From NCBI GenBank assembly GCA_008933705.1, contig WBUN01000012.1, forward strand, positions 32,122 through 96,121: a DNA stretch of 64,000 nt, read 5' to 3'. Within the stretch, counting starts at the first letter, position 1; each line of letters opens with the position of its first letter. Under the pieces are notes generated by a model that worked only from the letters and a program-made list of their open reading frames with translations, had not been told where the DNA came from and did not search any database. This document shows positions 17,493-25,611 of this stretch, in pieces. The position numbers and the translations under genes are program-made. Origin of the DNA: Hyphomicrobiaceae bacterium (GTDB lineage Bacteria; Pseudomonadota; Alphaproteobacteria; Rhizobiales; Hyphomicrobiaceae).

Positions 17493-19052
17493 ATGATGGA
17501 CGAAGCCAGCACGAAGATCGTCAGCCACAAGATCAAGACAGCGCAGGAGGTGGCTGCCGCCGTGGGTCCCCGTCCGCGCGACAAGAAGGTGATCATGTGC
17601 CATGGCACCTTTGATATCGTGCATCCGGGTCATATCCGCCACCTGCTCTATGCCGCGAGCAAGGGCGACATACTGGTGGCAAGCCTCACCGGCGACGAGC
17701 ACATCACCAAAGCCAACTTTCGCCCCTTCGTTCCCCAGGAGTTGCGCGCATTCAACCTCGCGGCGTTGGAGATGGTGAACTACGTGGTGATCGACAAGGA
17801 TGCGACACCCATCAGGAACATCGGGATCATCAAGCCGGACTATTTCGCCAAGGGTTACGAGTACACCAAAGACGGCCTGCACCCGCGCACAGCAGAGGAG
17901 AAGGAGGCGGTCGAGGCCTACGGTGGCGAGTTACTGTTCACGCCCGGTGACATCGTCTACTCATCATCCGGCATCATCGAGACGGCGCCGCCCGCGATTG
18001 CCGTCGAAAAGCTGATCGCTTTGCTGGAGGCCGAAGGTTTTGATTTCGACAGCCTGCGCGGAGCGCTGGCCAAACTCGCGGGCATTCGTGTGCATGTGGT
18101 AGGCGACACCATCATCGATAGCTACACCCACACCACCCTGATCGGCGGCATGACCAAGACGCCAACCATGAGCGTCCGCTTCGAGAACCGCAAAGACTTC
18201 GTCGGCGGCGCCGGCATCGTCGCCAAGCATCTCAAGGCGGCAGGAGCGGTCGTGACCTTCTCGACGGTGCTTGGCGACGACGGACTCGCGGAGTTTGCGC
18301 TCAGGGATCTGGAAGCCGCGGGTGTGCATTGTCTGCCTGTCGTCGACCGCACCCGGCCTACGACCAACAAGAACGCCATTGTCGCGGGTGGCTACAACCT
18401 GCTCAAGGTCGACACGCTGGACAATCGCGCGATCTCCGATCGCATCGTTCGCACCCTCTCCAATCAGATCATTGACACATCTACCGATATCGTCGTGTTC
18501 AGCGACTTCCGCCACGGCATTTTCAACCGCGATACCATTCCGCACCTGACCAGGGCCCTCCCACCCAGAGTGTTCAAGGTGGCTGACAGCCAGGTCGCCA
18601 GCCGCTGGGGCAACATCCTCGAGTTCCGCGGCTTCGACCTCATTACGCCCAACGAGCGCGAGGCGCGGTTTGCACTCGGCGACCAGGATTTGGTCGTGCG
18701 CCCGCTCGGGCTCGAGCTCTATCGGCAGGCCGCCTGCAAGACGCTGATCCTCAAGCTGGGCGAGCGCGGATTGCTGACGTTCCAGTCGGTGCCGAAGAAG
18801 ATCGAGGACGTGCGCGCCTTTTTTGCCCTCGACAGCTTTGCGGAGCGGATCGTCGATGCGGTCGGGTCGGGCGATGCGCTGCTTGCCTACGCGGCACTTG
18901 CCCTCTACTCGAGCGAGAAGCCGCTGATCGCCTCGGTGCTCGGCTCTCTCGCGGCCGCCGTAGAGTGCGAGCACGAGGGCAACGTGCCCGTCAGTCCGAA
19001 TAACGTGATCGCTAAGCTCGAGCGTTTCGAGCGGCTCGCCAACTTCCACTAG
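17493..19052 (+). CDS. Nucleotidyltransferase-PfkB kinase fusion (HldE-like, reversed domains)
   Basis: 519 residues with two catalytic domains. Residues 25-165 are a cytidylyltransferase-like domain with CHGTFDIVHPGHIRHLLYA (the HxGH motif) and a YSSSGIIE loop. Residues 190-519 are a ribokinase/PfkB kinase with 'FVGGAGIVAKHLKAAGA' and the catalytic DAVGSGDALLAYAAL. E. coli HldE has the kinase first and the adenylyltransferase second, so the order here is inverted. By analogy the kinase would phosphorylate C1 of the sugar 7-phosphate and the N-terminal domain would transfer a nucleotide after the phosphatase acts. Base specificity (ADP, CDP or GDP) cannot be told. Confidence 0.88.
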   Translation: MMDEASTKIVSHKIKTAQEVAAAVGPRPRDKKVIMCHGTFDIVHPGHIRHLLYAASKGDILVASLTGDEHITKANFRPFVPQELRAFNLAALEMVNYVVIDKDATPIRNIGIIKPDYFAKGYEYTKDGLHPRTAEEKEAVEAYGGELLFTPGDIVYSSSGIIETAPPAIAVEKLIALLEAEGFDFDSLRGALAKLAGIRVHVVGDTIIDSYTHTTLIGGMTKTPTMSVRFENRKDFVGGAGIVAKHLKAAGAVVTFSTVLGDDGLAEFALRDLEAAGVHCLPVVDRTRPTTNKNAIVAGGYNLLKVDTLDNRAISDRIVRTLSNQIIDTSTDIVVFSDFRHGIFNRDTIPHLTRALPPRVFKVADSQVASRWGNILEFRGFDLITPNEREARFALGDQDLVVRPLGLELYRQAACKTLILKLGERGLLTFQSVPKKIEDVRAFFALDSFAERIVDAVGSGDALLAYAALALYSSEKPLIASVLGSLAAAVECEHEGNVPVSPNNVIAKLERFERLANFH

Positions 19053-19068
19053 CATCGACGACGACACC

Positions 19069-20004
19069 ATGCGCTTCCTCATCGTCGGGTACGGCGTCCA
19101 GGGAAAGAAGCGCCTGCGCATCGCCGGCCCGGAGGGTGTGGGCGTGGTCGATCCCGTGGCGGCGGAGGCCAACTTCCGCGACATCCGCGCGGCCCCGCTC
19201 GAGAGCTACGACGGAGCTCTGGTGTGCACGCCGGACGAGCCGAAGATGGCGCTGCTGAGCTATCTGCTGAGCAACGGCAAGCATGTGCTGGTGGAGAAGC
19301 CCCTGCACGCCGAGCGCGAGGAGGACCTCGTCGGGCTCGAGCACATCGCCCGGGCGAAAGGTGCCTTCTGCTACACCGCCTACAATCACCGGTTCGAGCC
19401 GCACTACGTCCGTATGCGCGATCTTGTGCAATCGGGCGCGCTGGGGCGCATCTACCGCTGTCGCATGTTCTACGGCAACGGCACGGCCCGCCTGGTGCGC
19501 AATTCCGATTGGCGCGACCGGGGCGCCGGCGTGCTTCCCGATCTGGGCTCGCATCTCCTGGATACTGCTCGCTTCTGGTTCGGCGATATCGGCGAGGACT
19601 TCCACCTTCTCTCTGTGAGCCGGTTCGAGAACCGCGCTCCCGACAGCGTCGTGATCGGCTCCGAGACATCCAAACCCAAGCTGGAGTTCGAGATGACGCT
19701 GCTTTCGTGGCGCAATCATTTCACCTGCGACGTGCTGGCCGAGAACGGCACCGCGCATATCGAGTCGCTGTGCAAGTGGGGGCCGACAACGTTCACGCAT
19801 CGCACCCGCATACTCCCGAGCGGGCGGCCGCCGGAGCAGGCGACGACCCTGGTGAGCGAGGATCCGACCTGGGAGCTGGAATATGACCGCTTCAAGCGGC
19901 TGATCGCCGACAAGGTCCCAACCGACCTCAGCAACGACCGCTGGCTGCTGCGCGTCCTCGGCCGGCTGTCGGGCGAGGCCATCAAGACGGTTGATGCCTC
20001 ATGA
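19069..20004 (+). CDS. Gfo/Idh/MocA-family oxidoreductase
   Basis: 311 residues. The N-terminus FLIVGYGVQGKKRLRI is the dinucleotide-binding fold. VLVEKPLHAE holds the E-K-P motif of the family, and CYTAYNHRFEPHYVRMRDLV follows. These enzymes oxidise or reduce a ring or side-chain hydroxyl on sugars, inositols or nucleotide sugars using NAD(P). Its four-base overlap with the dehydrogenase homologue downstream suggests the two act in sequence on the activated sugar. Confidence 0.88.
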   Translation: MRFLIVGYGVQGKKRLRIAGPEGVGVVDPVAAEANFRDIRAAPLESYDGALVCTPDEPKMALLSYLLSNGKHVLVEKPLHAEREEDLVGLEHIARAKGAFCYTAYNHRFEPHYVRMRDLVQSGALGRIYRCRMFYGNGTARLVRNSDWRDRGAGVLPDLGSHLLDTARFWFGDIGEDFHLLSVSRFENRAPDSVVIGSETSKPKLEFEMTLLSWRNHFTCDVLAENGTAHIESLCKWGPTTFTHRTRILPSGRPPEQATTLVSEDPTWELEYDRFKRLIADKVPTDLSNDRWLLRVLGRLSGEAIKTVDAS

Positions 20005-21269
20005 GCAAACCCCGCGTCGGCTATGCCGGCATGACACACCTCGGCCTCTGCTCGGCCATAGCCGCGGCCAGCAAGGGCTTCGCCACGCTGGGCTTCGATG
20101 CCGACGCCGCGCTCGTGGCCCGGCTTGAGGCCGGCAAGCTGCCCGTGGTTGAGCCCGACCTCGACGACCTGCTGCGCGTCAACCGCGCGCGCATGGCTTT
20201 CAGCGCCGACCCGGCGCGGCTGCAGGATTGCGACTTGGTCTACGTGGCGCCGGACGTGCCCACCAACAACAGCGGCGACAGCGACCTGGCCGGCCTCGAC
20301 CACCTGCTGGAGCTGGTCCTGGTCAATACGCGCGCCGATGCCGTTGTCGTGCTGTTGAGCCAGGTGCCACCCGGCTACACGCGCGCCCACCAGCGTGTCG
20401 GACGCCTGCTATACTATCAGGTCGAGACGCTGGTGTTCGGCTGCGCAGTGGAGCGCGCCACCAAGCCCGAGCGCCATATCATCGGTTCGCCGGAGCCTGC
20501 CCAGCCGCTGCCGACCGCACTCGACTGCTTCCTTTCGGCGTTCGGCTGCCCGATCCTGCCGATGCGCTTCGAGAGCGCCGAGCTCACCAAGATATCGATC
20601 AACTGCTGTCTTGTGGCGTCTATCACGGTCGCCAACACGCTGGCCGAACTCTGCGAACGCATCGGCGCCGACTGGGCGGAGATCGCTCCGGCTCTGCGGC
20701 TCGACCGCCGTATCGGCGCCTACTCCTATCTGGCACCCGGCCTCGGCCTCGCCGGGGGCAACCTCGAGCGCGACCTGGCGACCGTGCTGCGGATCTCGGA
20801 GGAATACGGCACGGACACCAGCTTGATTCGTGCCTTCGTCGGCAACAGCGCGCACCGCCGGAATTGGCCGCTGCGCATCCTGCATGAGCTGGTGCTGTCG
20901 CGCGAGCCGCAAGCGAGGATCGGCGTTCTCGGACTGGCCTACAAGCAGAACACCCACTCGGTGAAGAACTCTCCCTCGCTCGCCCTCATCCATTGCCTCA
21001 CGCCGTGGACGCTGCAGGTGTTCGACCCTGTGGTGCCCGTTTCTGCCACGCCGCACCCGAACGCTAAGGGCGCCGCATCCGCCCTCGACGCGGCCAAAGG
21101 GGTGGACGCGCTGGCGATCATGACGCCGTGGCCCCAGTTCCGCGAATTGGCGTGCGATGATCTCGCGCGCGTCATGCGCGGTCGCCTCGTGCTCGATCCC
21201 TACCGCATGCTCGACGCCGGCAAGGCCAAAGCCGCCGGCCTCGATTACCGCACCGTCGGCGTTGCGTGA
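20001..21269 (+). CDS. UDP-glucose/GDP-mannose dehydrogenase-family protein lacking the catalytic cysteine
   Basis: 422 residues with the family's layout: an N-terminal Rossmann domain (VGYAGMTHLGLCSAIAAASKG), a central helical domain with the lysine and asparagine of ELTKISINCCLVASI, and a C-terminal domain (RIGVLGLAYKQNTHSVKNSP). The catalytic loop, normally GGSCFPKD, reads GLAGGNLERDLAT, so the cysteine that forms the thiohemiacetal is replaced by leucine. A normal four-electron oxidation to a uronic acid is therefore unlikely. It may perform a single alcohol oxidation or a redox-neutral epimerisation, or be a structural partner. Confidence 0.87.
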   Translation: MSKPRVGYAGMTHLGLCSAIAAASKGFATLGFDADAALVARLEAGKLPVVEPDLDDLLRVNRARMAFSADPARLQDCDLVYVAPDVPTNNSGDSDLAGLDHLLELVLVNTRADAVVVLLSQVPPGYTRAHQRVGRLLYYQVETLVFGCAVERATKPERHIIGSPEPAQPLPTALDCFLSAFGCPILPMRFESAELTKISINCCLVASITVANTLAELCERIGADWAEIAPALRLDRRIGAYSYLAPGLGLAGGNLERDLATVLRISEEYGTDTSLIRAFVGNSAHRRNWPLRILHELVLSREPQARIGVLGLAYKQNTHSVKNSPSLALIHCLTPWTLQVFDPVVPVSATPHPNAKGAASALDAAKGVDALAIMTPWPQFRELACDDLARVMRGRLVLDPYRMLDAGKAKAAGLDYRTVGVA

Positions 21270-21280
21270 GGGGAAGAGAC

Positions 21281-22168
21281 ATGCTGGCGCTCATGCACCA
21301 GAACACCCGACCCACCAAACCCAAGCGCGCGGTCGTGGTCGGCGCTGGCGGCATGGTCGGCGGCTCCATCGTGCAGGAACTCGCAAAGAGCGGCATTCCC
21401 ACGCTGGCGTTGACGCGCAAGGAAGTGGACTTGCTCGGGTCCAGTGGCAGCGATCAGCTCAAGTCCGCGCTCTCCGTCGACGATGCCATTGTGTTCGTCT
21501 CGGCCGTCGCACCCGCCAAGAATGCGGCGCAGTTGATGGCCAACCTGCGCATGGCCGAAGCGGCGCTTGCCGCATTCGCGGCTGCTTCGCCGGCACATCT
21601 GCTTTACATCAGCTCCGATGCGATCTACGCCGATGACGCAAATCCGGTCACCGAGCGATCGCCGGTGGCTCCCTCGACCACCCACGGCATGATGCACGCC
21701 GCGCGTGAGTTGATGTTCCGCAGCGAGTATCGCGGACCCTTCGCGGCGCTGCGACCGACCCTCATCTATGGTGCGCGCGATCCCCATTCGGGCTACGGGC
21801 CGAATCGGTTTCGCCGCCAGGCCGCCAAGGGCGAGCCCATCACCATCTTCGGCGAGGGCGAGGAGAAGCGTGACCACGTCGCCGTCGAGGATGTGGCCCG
21901 CCTGGCAGTGCGCATCCTGCTCCACCGCAGCACTGGCGCGCTCAATGCCGCCACCGGCGTCGCCACCTCCTTTCACGACATCGCCCATATCGTCGCGCAC
22001 CAATTCGAGCCGCCGGCGCAGGTCATTTCGGTGCCGCGGCCGGGTCCGCGCCCACACCTGCTGCACCGCTTCTTCGACATCACCGAATGCTTCAGAGCGT
22101 TTCCGGATTTCCACTTCGAGCCGCTGGAGCAAGGCCTCGCCCGTGTGCACGGCGAGGTGTTCGGGTGA
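21281..22168 (+). CDS. NAD-dependent epimerase/dehydratase (SDR)
   Basis: 295 residues from ATG 21281, which has GAGGGG upstream and lies 11 bases after the previous stop; a GTG at 21266 overlapping that stop is the alternative. The Rossmann loop is VVVGAGGMVGGSIVQELAKS, and the serine region is LLYISSDAIYADD. The usual Tyr-x3-Lys is not obvious: the equivalent segment reads THGMMHAARELMFR, so the catalytic tyrosine may be lost and the enzyme may be an atypical reductase. Part of the sugar operon. Confidence 0.8.
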   Translation: MLALMHQNTRPTKPKRAVVVGAGGMVGGSIVQELAKSGIPTLALTRKEVDLLGSSGSDQLKSALSVDDAIVFVSAVAPAKNAAQLMANLRMAEAALAAFAAASPAHLLYISSDAIYADDANPVTERSPVAPSTTHGMMHAARELMFRSEYRGPFAALRPTLIYGARDPHSGYGPNRFRRQAAKGEPITIFGEGEEKRDHVAVEDVARLAVRILLHRSTGALNAATGVATSFHDIAHIVAHQFEPPAQVISVPRPGPRPHLLHRFFDITECFRAFPDFHFEPLEQGLARVHGEVFG

Positions 22169-22265
22169 TTGCGGCCAAGATGCGGTGGATTACCGATGTT
22201 CAGGCTGTGCTTCGCTTGCGACAGACATGAAATTGCGACTACATCAAACGCTTGAGAGGAGTGCG

Positions 22266-22922
22266 ATGGGAGAGATCAATCTGCTCGCCAAGCTGCCCCG
22301 CGGGAGGCGCAATGTCGGCGCGCGCGCCATGGCCAAGACGGAGGAGCATATCCGCATCTCGCGCGAGTACGGGGAGCTCTATTTTGATGGGCCCCGCGAG
22401 TACGGGTACGGCGGCTACCGCTACGACGGACGCTGGGTGCCGGTGGCGCAGGACATGATCGCGCACTTCGATCTCAAGCCCGGGGACCGCATTCTCGACG
22501 TCGGCTGCGCCAAGGGCTTCCTGGTCAAGGACTTCATGAAGGCCTGCCCGGGCATCGAGGCGTTCGGCCTCGATATCTCGCGCTACGCGCTCATGAAGTG
22601 CGAGCCGGAGGTGATCGGTCGGCTGCATCTGGGCACCGCCACCGATCTGCCGTTCCGCGACGGCAGCTTCAAAGCCGCCATCTCGCTCAACACTGTGCAC
22701 AACTTCAACCGGGACGGCTGCATCAAGGCCCTGAAGGAGCTCCAGCGGGTGTCGAACGGGTGCGCTTTCGTGCAGGTCGATTCCTACCGCACGCCTGAGC
22801 AGAAGGCGGTGTTTGAGGACTGGGTGCTCACGGCAAAGTTCCACGACTATCCCGATGGTTGGATCAAGCTGTTCAAGGAAGCCGGATACACGGGCGACTA
22901 TTACTGGACGGTCATTGAGTGA
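22266..22922 (+). CDS. Class I SAM-dependent methyltransferase
   Basis: 218 residues from ATG 22266, preceded by GAGAGGAG. Motif I is RILDVGCAKGFLVKDFM, the acidic residue after strand two is in FGLDIS and the fourth-strand region is 'AAISLNTVHNFNRDG'. It probably methylates the operon's sugar or the finished glycan. A 97-bp gap before it is the largest gap in this part of the operon, but the strand and spacing remain consistent with one transcript. Confidence 0.85.
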   Translation: MGEINLLAKLPRGRRNVGARAMAKTEEHIRISREYGELYFDGPREYGYGGYRYDGRWVPVAQDMIAHFDLKPGDRILDVGCAKGFLVKDFMKACPGIEAFGLDISRYALMKCEPEVIGRLHLGTATDLPFRDGSFKAAISLNTVHNFNRDGCIKALKELQRVSNGCAFVQVDSYRTPEQKAVFEDWVLTAKFHDYPDGWIKLFKEAGYTGDYYWTVIE

Positions 22923-22930
22923 GGGCAGCC

Positions 22931-23770
22931 ATGAAGACGGCAATGACTCGGCGGCGCGACAACGCGTTCGACGCGGCGGCGGCGCGAGCGCGCTGCAAGA
23001 GATACCGACGGCGCATCCTCGACATGTCACAGAACGTCACGGCACTGCACATCGGGGGCGCGTTCTCCTGCACCGAGATCGTCGACTGCATCTATAACGA
23101 ACTCATGCGACCAGGCGTGCGCGGCGGCAAATCGCCGGACACCTTCTTGATGTCCAAAGGTCACGGCTGCATGATCCAGTACGTGATCCTCGAGGACCTG
23201 GGCATCCTGACCAAAGCCGACCTCGATGCCTACTGCACGCCGAAGGGCCGGCTCGGCACGCATCCCGACTACGGCAATCCCGGCATCGAGGCATCCACCG
23301 GCGCCCTCGGACACGGCCTATCGATGGTGGTGGGCATGGCGCTGGCGGAGCGGGGACGGGGCACCAACGGCATCATCTACACGGTTCTGAGCGATGGCGA
23401 GGTGCAGGAAGGCTCGACTTGGGAAGCCGTCCTGATGGCGTCATCGCTGAAGCTTACCAACATCGTTGCATTCGTCGATAACAACGACCTCCAGAGCCTC
23501 GGCCGCACCTCGCAGACGCACCCTTCATTCTATCCGCTGGCGACCAAGTTCGAGGCTTTCGGCTGGGAGACGGCCGAGATCGACGGCCACGACCCCGCCG
23601 CTGCTCACGCCGCCGTCACCGGACGCAGCGGCACGAAGCCGCTGATGGTTTGCGCGAAGACCGTCAAAGGCAAGGGCGTCAGCTACATGGAGAACGTGCC
23701 CGTGTGGCACTACCGCTCTCCGAACAAGGCCGAATATGCCCAAGCGCTGCGCGAGCTGGAGGCACAATAG
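22931..23770 (+). CDS. Transketolase, N-terminal (ThDP-binding) subunit
   Basis: 279 residues from ATG 22931 with GAGGG upstream; GTG 22919 is an alternative. ASTGALGHGLSMVVGMALAE and the ThDP motif LSDGEVQEGSTWEA, ending with FVDNNDLQ, are the pyrophosphate-binding half of transketolase. The pyrimidine-binding half is encoded next, two bases later, so the enzyme is split in two subunits as in many archaeal and secondary-metabolism transketolases. It transfers a two-carbon ketol unit and can make sedoheptulose 7-phosphate or an octulose phosphate. Confidence 0.92.
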   Translation: MKTAMTRRRDNAFDAAAARARCKRYRRRILDMSQNVTALHIGGAFSCTEIVDCIYNELMRPGVRGGKSPDTFLMSKGHGCMIQYVILEDLGILTKADLDAYCTPKGRLGTHPDYGNPGIEASTGALGHGLSMVVGMALAERGRGTNGIIYTVLSDGEVQEGSTWEAVLMASSLKLTNIVAFVDNNDLQSLGRTSQTHPSFYPLATKFEAFGWETAEIDGHDPAAAHAAVTGRSGTKPLMVCAKTVKGKGVSYMENVPVWHYRSPNKAEYAQALRELEAQ

Positions 23771-23772
23771 CC

Positions 23773-24684
23773 GTGAGGAACACCTTCTCCGAGGCGCTCT
23801 ATGACGCCGCCACCAAGAATCCGAACATCTACATCGTCGTGTCCGACATCTCGCCGGCCGGCAGCATGGCCAAGTTCTCCAGCCAGTACCCCGACCGCTT
23901 CATCAACGTCGGCGTTGCCGAGCAGAGCATGATCGGCATCTGCGCCGGCCTTGCGCTCAAGGGCTGTCAGCCCTTCGCCTATACGATCGCCACCTTCACG
24001 CTGTACCGCCCCTTCGAGATGGTGCGCGACGACCTGTGTTACCAGAACCTGCCGGTCACGGTGGTCGGCATGGGCGCAGGCGTCATCTACTCGACGCTGG
24101 GTGGCACGCATCACACGCAGGAGGATATGGCGATTGCCGGCGCACTGCCCAACATGCAGGTCATTGCGCCATGCGATCCGCTTGAGTGCACGGACGCAAC
24201 CCGCTGGTGCGCGCAGCAGAAGAACGGGCCCGTGTACCTGCGCATTGGCAAAGCCGGCGAACCCGTGCTGACCAAGGGGGCCGAGCCCTGGCAATTCGGC
24301 AAGGTGCGTTACCTGCGGCGCGGCTCCGACGTATGCATCCTCACCTACGGCGTCATTACCAAGATGGCGGTCGCCATCGCCGACCGCCTGCAGGAGCAGG
24401 GCAAGTCCGTCTCGCTGGTGTCGGTGCATACGGTCAAGCCGCTCGACCGTGCCGGTATTGTCGATGCGCTGAAGCGACACAAGCACGTGATCGTCATTGA
24501 GGAGCATGCGCCCCAGGGCGGTCTCGCGCCGCAGACAAAGCAACTCGCCTGGGACAGCAAGGCCACCTGCCGCCTCGACGCCTTCACACTGCAGGATGAG
24601 TTCATCCACAACTACGGCTCGTACGACGATCTGCTCGCCGCGCACGGACTGTCGCCGGGACGCATCCTCGACGTGGTGACCTGA
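23773..24684 (+). CDS. Transketolase, C-terminal subunit
   Basis: 303 residues from GTG 23773, two bases after the stop of the N-terminal subunit. YIVVSDISPAGSMAKFSSQY and RFINVGVAEQSMIGICAGLA (with the catalytic glutamate in VGVAEQ) are the pyrimidine domain. The rest is the transketolase C-terminal domain, including 'VSVHTVKPLDRAGIVDALKR'. With the N-terminal subunit it forms the complete enzyme. Confidence 0.92.
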   Translation: MRNTFSEALYDAATKNPNIYIVVSDISPAGSMAKFSSQYPDRFINVGVAEQSMIGICAGLALKGCQPFAYTIATFTLYRPFEMVRDDLCYQNLPVTVVGMGAGVIYSTLGGTHHTQEDMAIAGALPNMQVIAPCDPLECTDATRWCAQQKNGPVYLRIGKAGEPVLTKGAEPWQFGKVRYLRRGSDVCILTYGVITKMAVAIADRLQEQGKSVSLVSVHTVKPLDRAGIVDALKRHKHVIVIEEHAPQGGLAPQTKQLAWDSKATCRLDAFTLQDEFIHNYGSYDDLLAAHGLSPGRILDVVT

Positions 24685-24696
24685 AGCGGCAAATGA

Positions 24697-25575
24697 ATGC
24701 GCATTCTCGTTACGGGCGCGTCGGGATTCTCGGGCTCCTTCGTCGCCCGGGCACTGGCGCGCAGCGGCCGCGACGTCGTTGCTCTCCATCGTAGGGAAAC
24801 GCCCTTCCTGACCCGGCTGAGCGGAGAGCCGCGGGTACGCAAGCATCGCGGCGATCTTATCGACGCTGCGACCCTACCCGGGCCCTTCGACGCCGTGGTT
24901 CACGTGGCCGCCACCTCTCCAGCACCGGGCATCGATGTGGCTCAGATGGTGCGCGACAACGTCATGGGCACGCAGGCGCTGATCGAGGCCGCCGAGCGCT
25001 GGGCTGCAAAGGCCTTCATCTTCTTCTCCTCTCTGTCGCTCTATGGAGAGGTGGCGGCAGGCCTCGTCGATGAGCGCACCCCGATTGTGAACCCAGACGT
25101 CTACGGCGCCACCAAGCATCTCGGCGAGCTGCTGTTGGCGGCCCGCGCCGAGCGGTTGCTGTGCCTTGCAATTCGTCTGCCTGGCGTGCTGGGCCCCGGC
25201 GCCCATCGCAACTGGCTGTCTGGCGTGGCGGCTAGGCTGCGCACCGGGGAGACTGTACGCGCATTCCATCTCGATGCCCCTTTCAACAACGCTGCCCACA
25301 TCGCTGATCTCGCCGCGCTCGTTTCACGGGTGCTTGAACGGCCGTGGACAGGGTTCGACGCCATCGTCGCCGGCGCGCGCGGCCACATCTCCGTGCGCGA
25401 GGCCATCATCCGCCTGGCGAAGGGCCTCGGCCTCGAAGCCCGCATCGAGCAGACCGCAGCCGCCAAGCCCTCCTTCACGCTCTCTTCCGAGCGTGCGATC
25501 AGCCGCTGGGGCTATGATCCCATGGAGATAGGCGCCATGATCGATCGCTACGCCGAGGACGTACGCGCTGGCTGA
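24697..25575 (+). CDS. NAD-dependent epimerase/dehydratase (extended SDR)
   Basis: 292 residues. ILVTGASGFSGSFVARALAR is the NAD-binding loop, FIFFSSLSLYGE the serine region and VYGATKHLGE the Tyr-x3-Lys. The last gene of the sugar operon; it ends 36 bp from the convergent UDP-galactopyranose mutase homologue. It could act on the activated sugar in a late step, such as 6-epimerisation as HldD does, but the family alone does not show this. Confidence 0.85.
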   Translation: MRILVTGASGFSGSFVARALARSGRDVVALHRRETPFLTRLSGEPRVRKHRGDLIDAATLPGPFDAVVHVAATSPAPGIDVAQMVRDNVMGTQALIEAAERWAAKAFIFFSSLSLYGEVAAGLVDERTPIVNPDVYGATKHLGELLLAARAERLLCLAIRLPGVLGPGAHRNWLSGVAARLRTGETVRAFHLDAPFNNAAHIADLAALVSRVLERPWTGFDAIVAGARGHISVREAIIRLAKGLGLEARIEQTAAAKPSFTLSSERAISRWGYDPMEIGAMIDRYAEDVRAG

Positions 25576-25611
25576 GGATCGGGGCCGGCGAAGGTGCGTC
25601 TGGCCGCTGGC

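Noticed and set aside
17964..19184. A 406-codon minus-strand frame
   Set aside because: Lies opposite the kinase-nucleotidyltransferase fusion and shows no domain; a GC-driven shadow.
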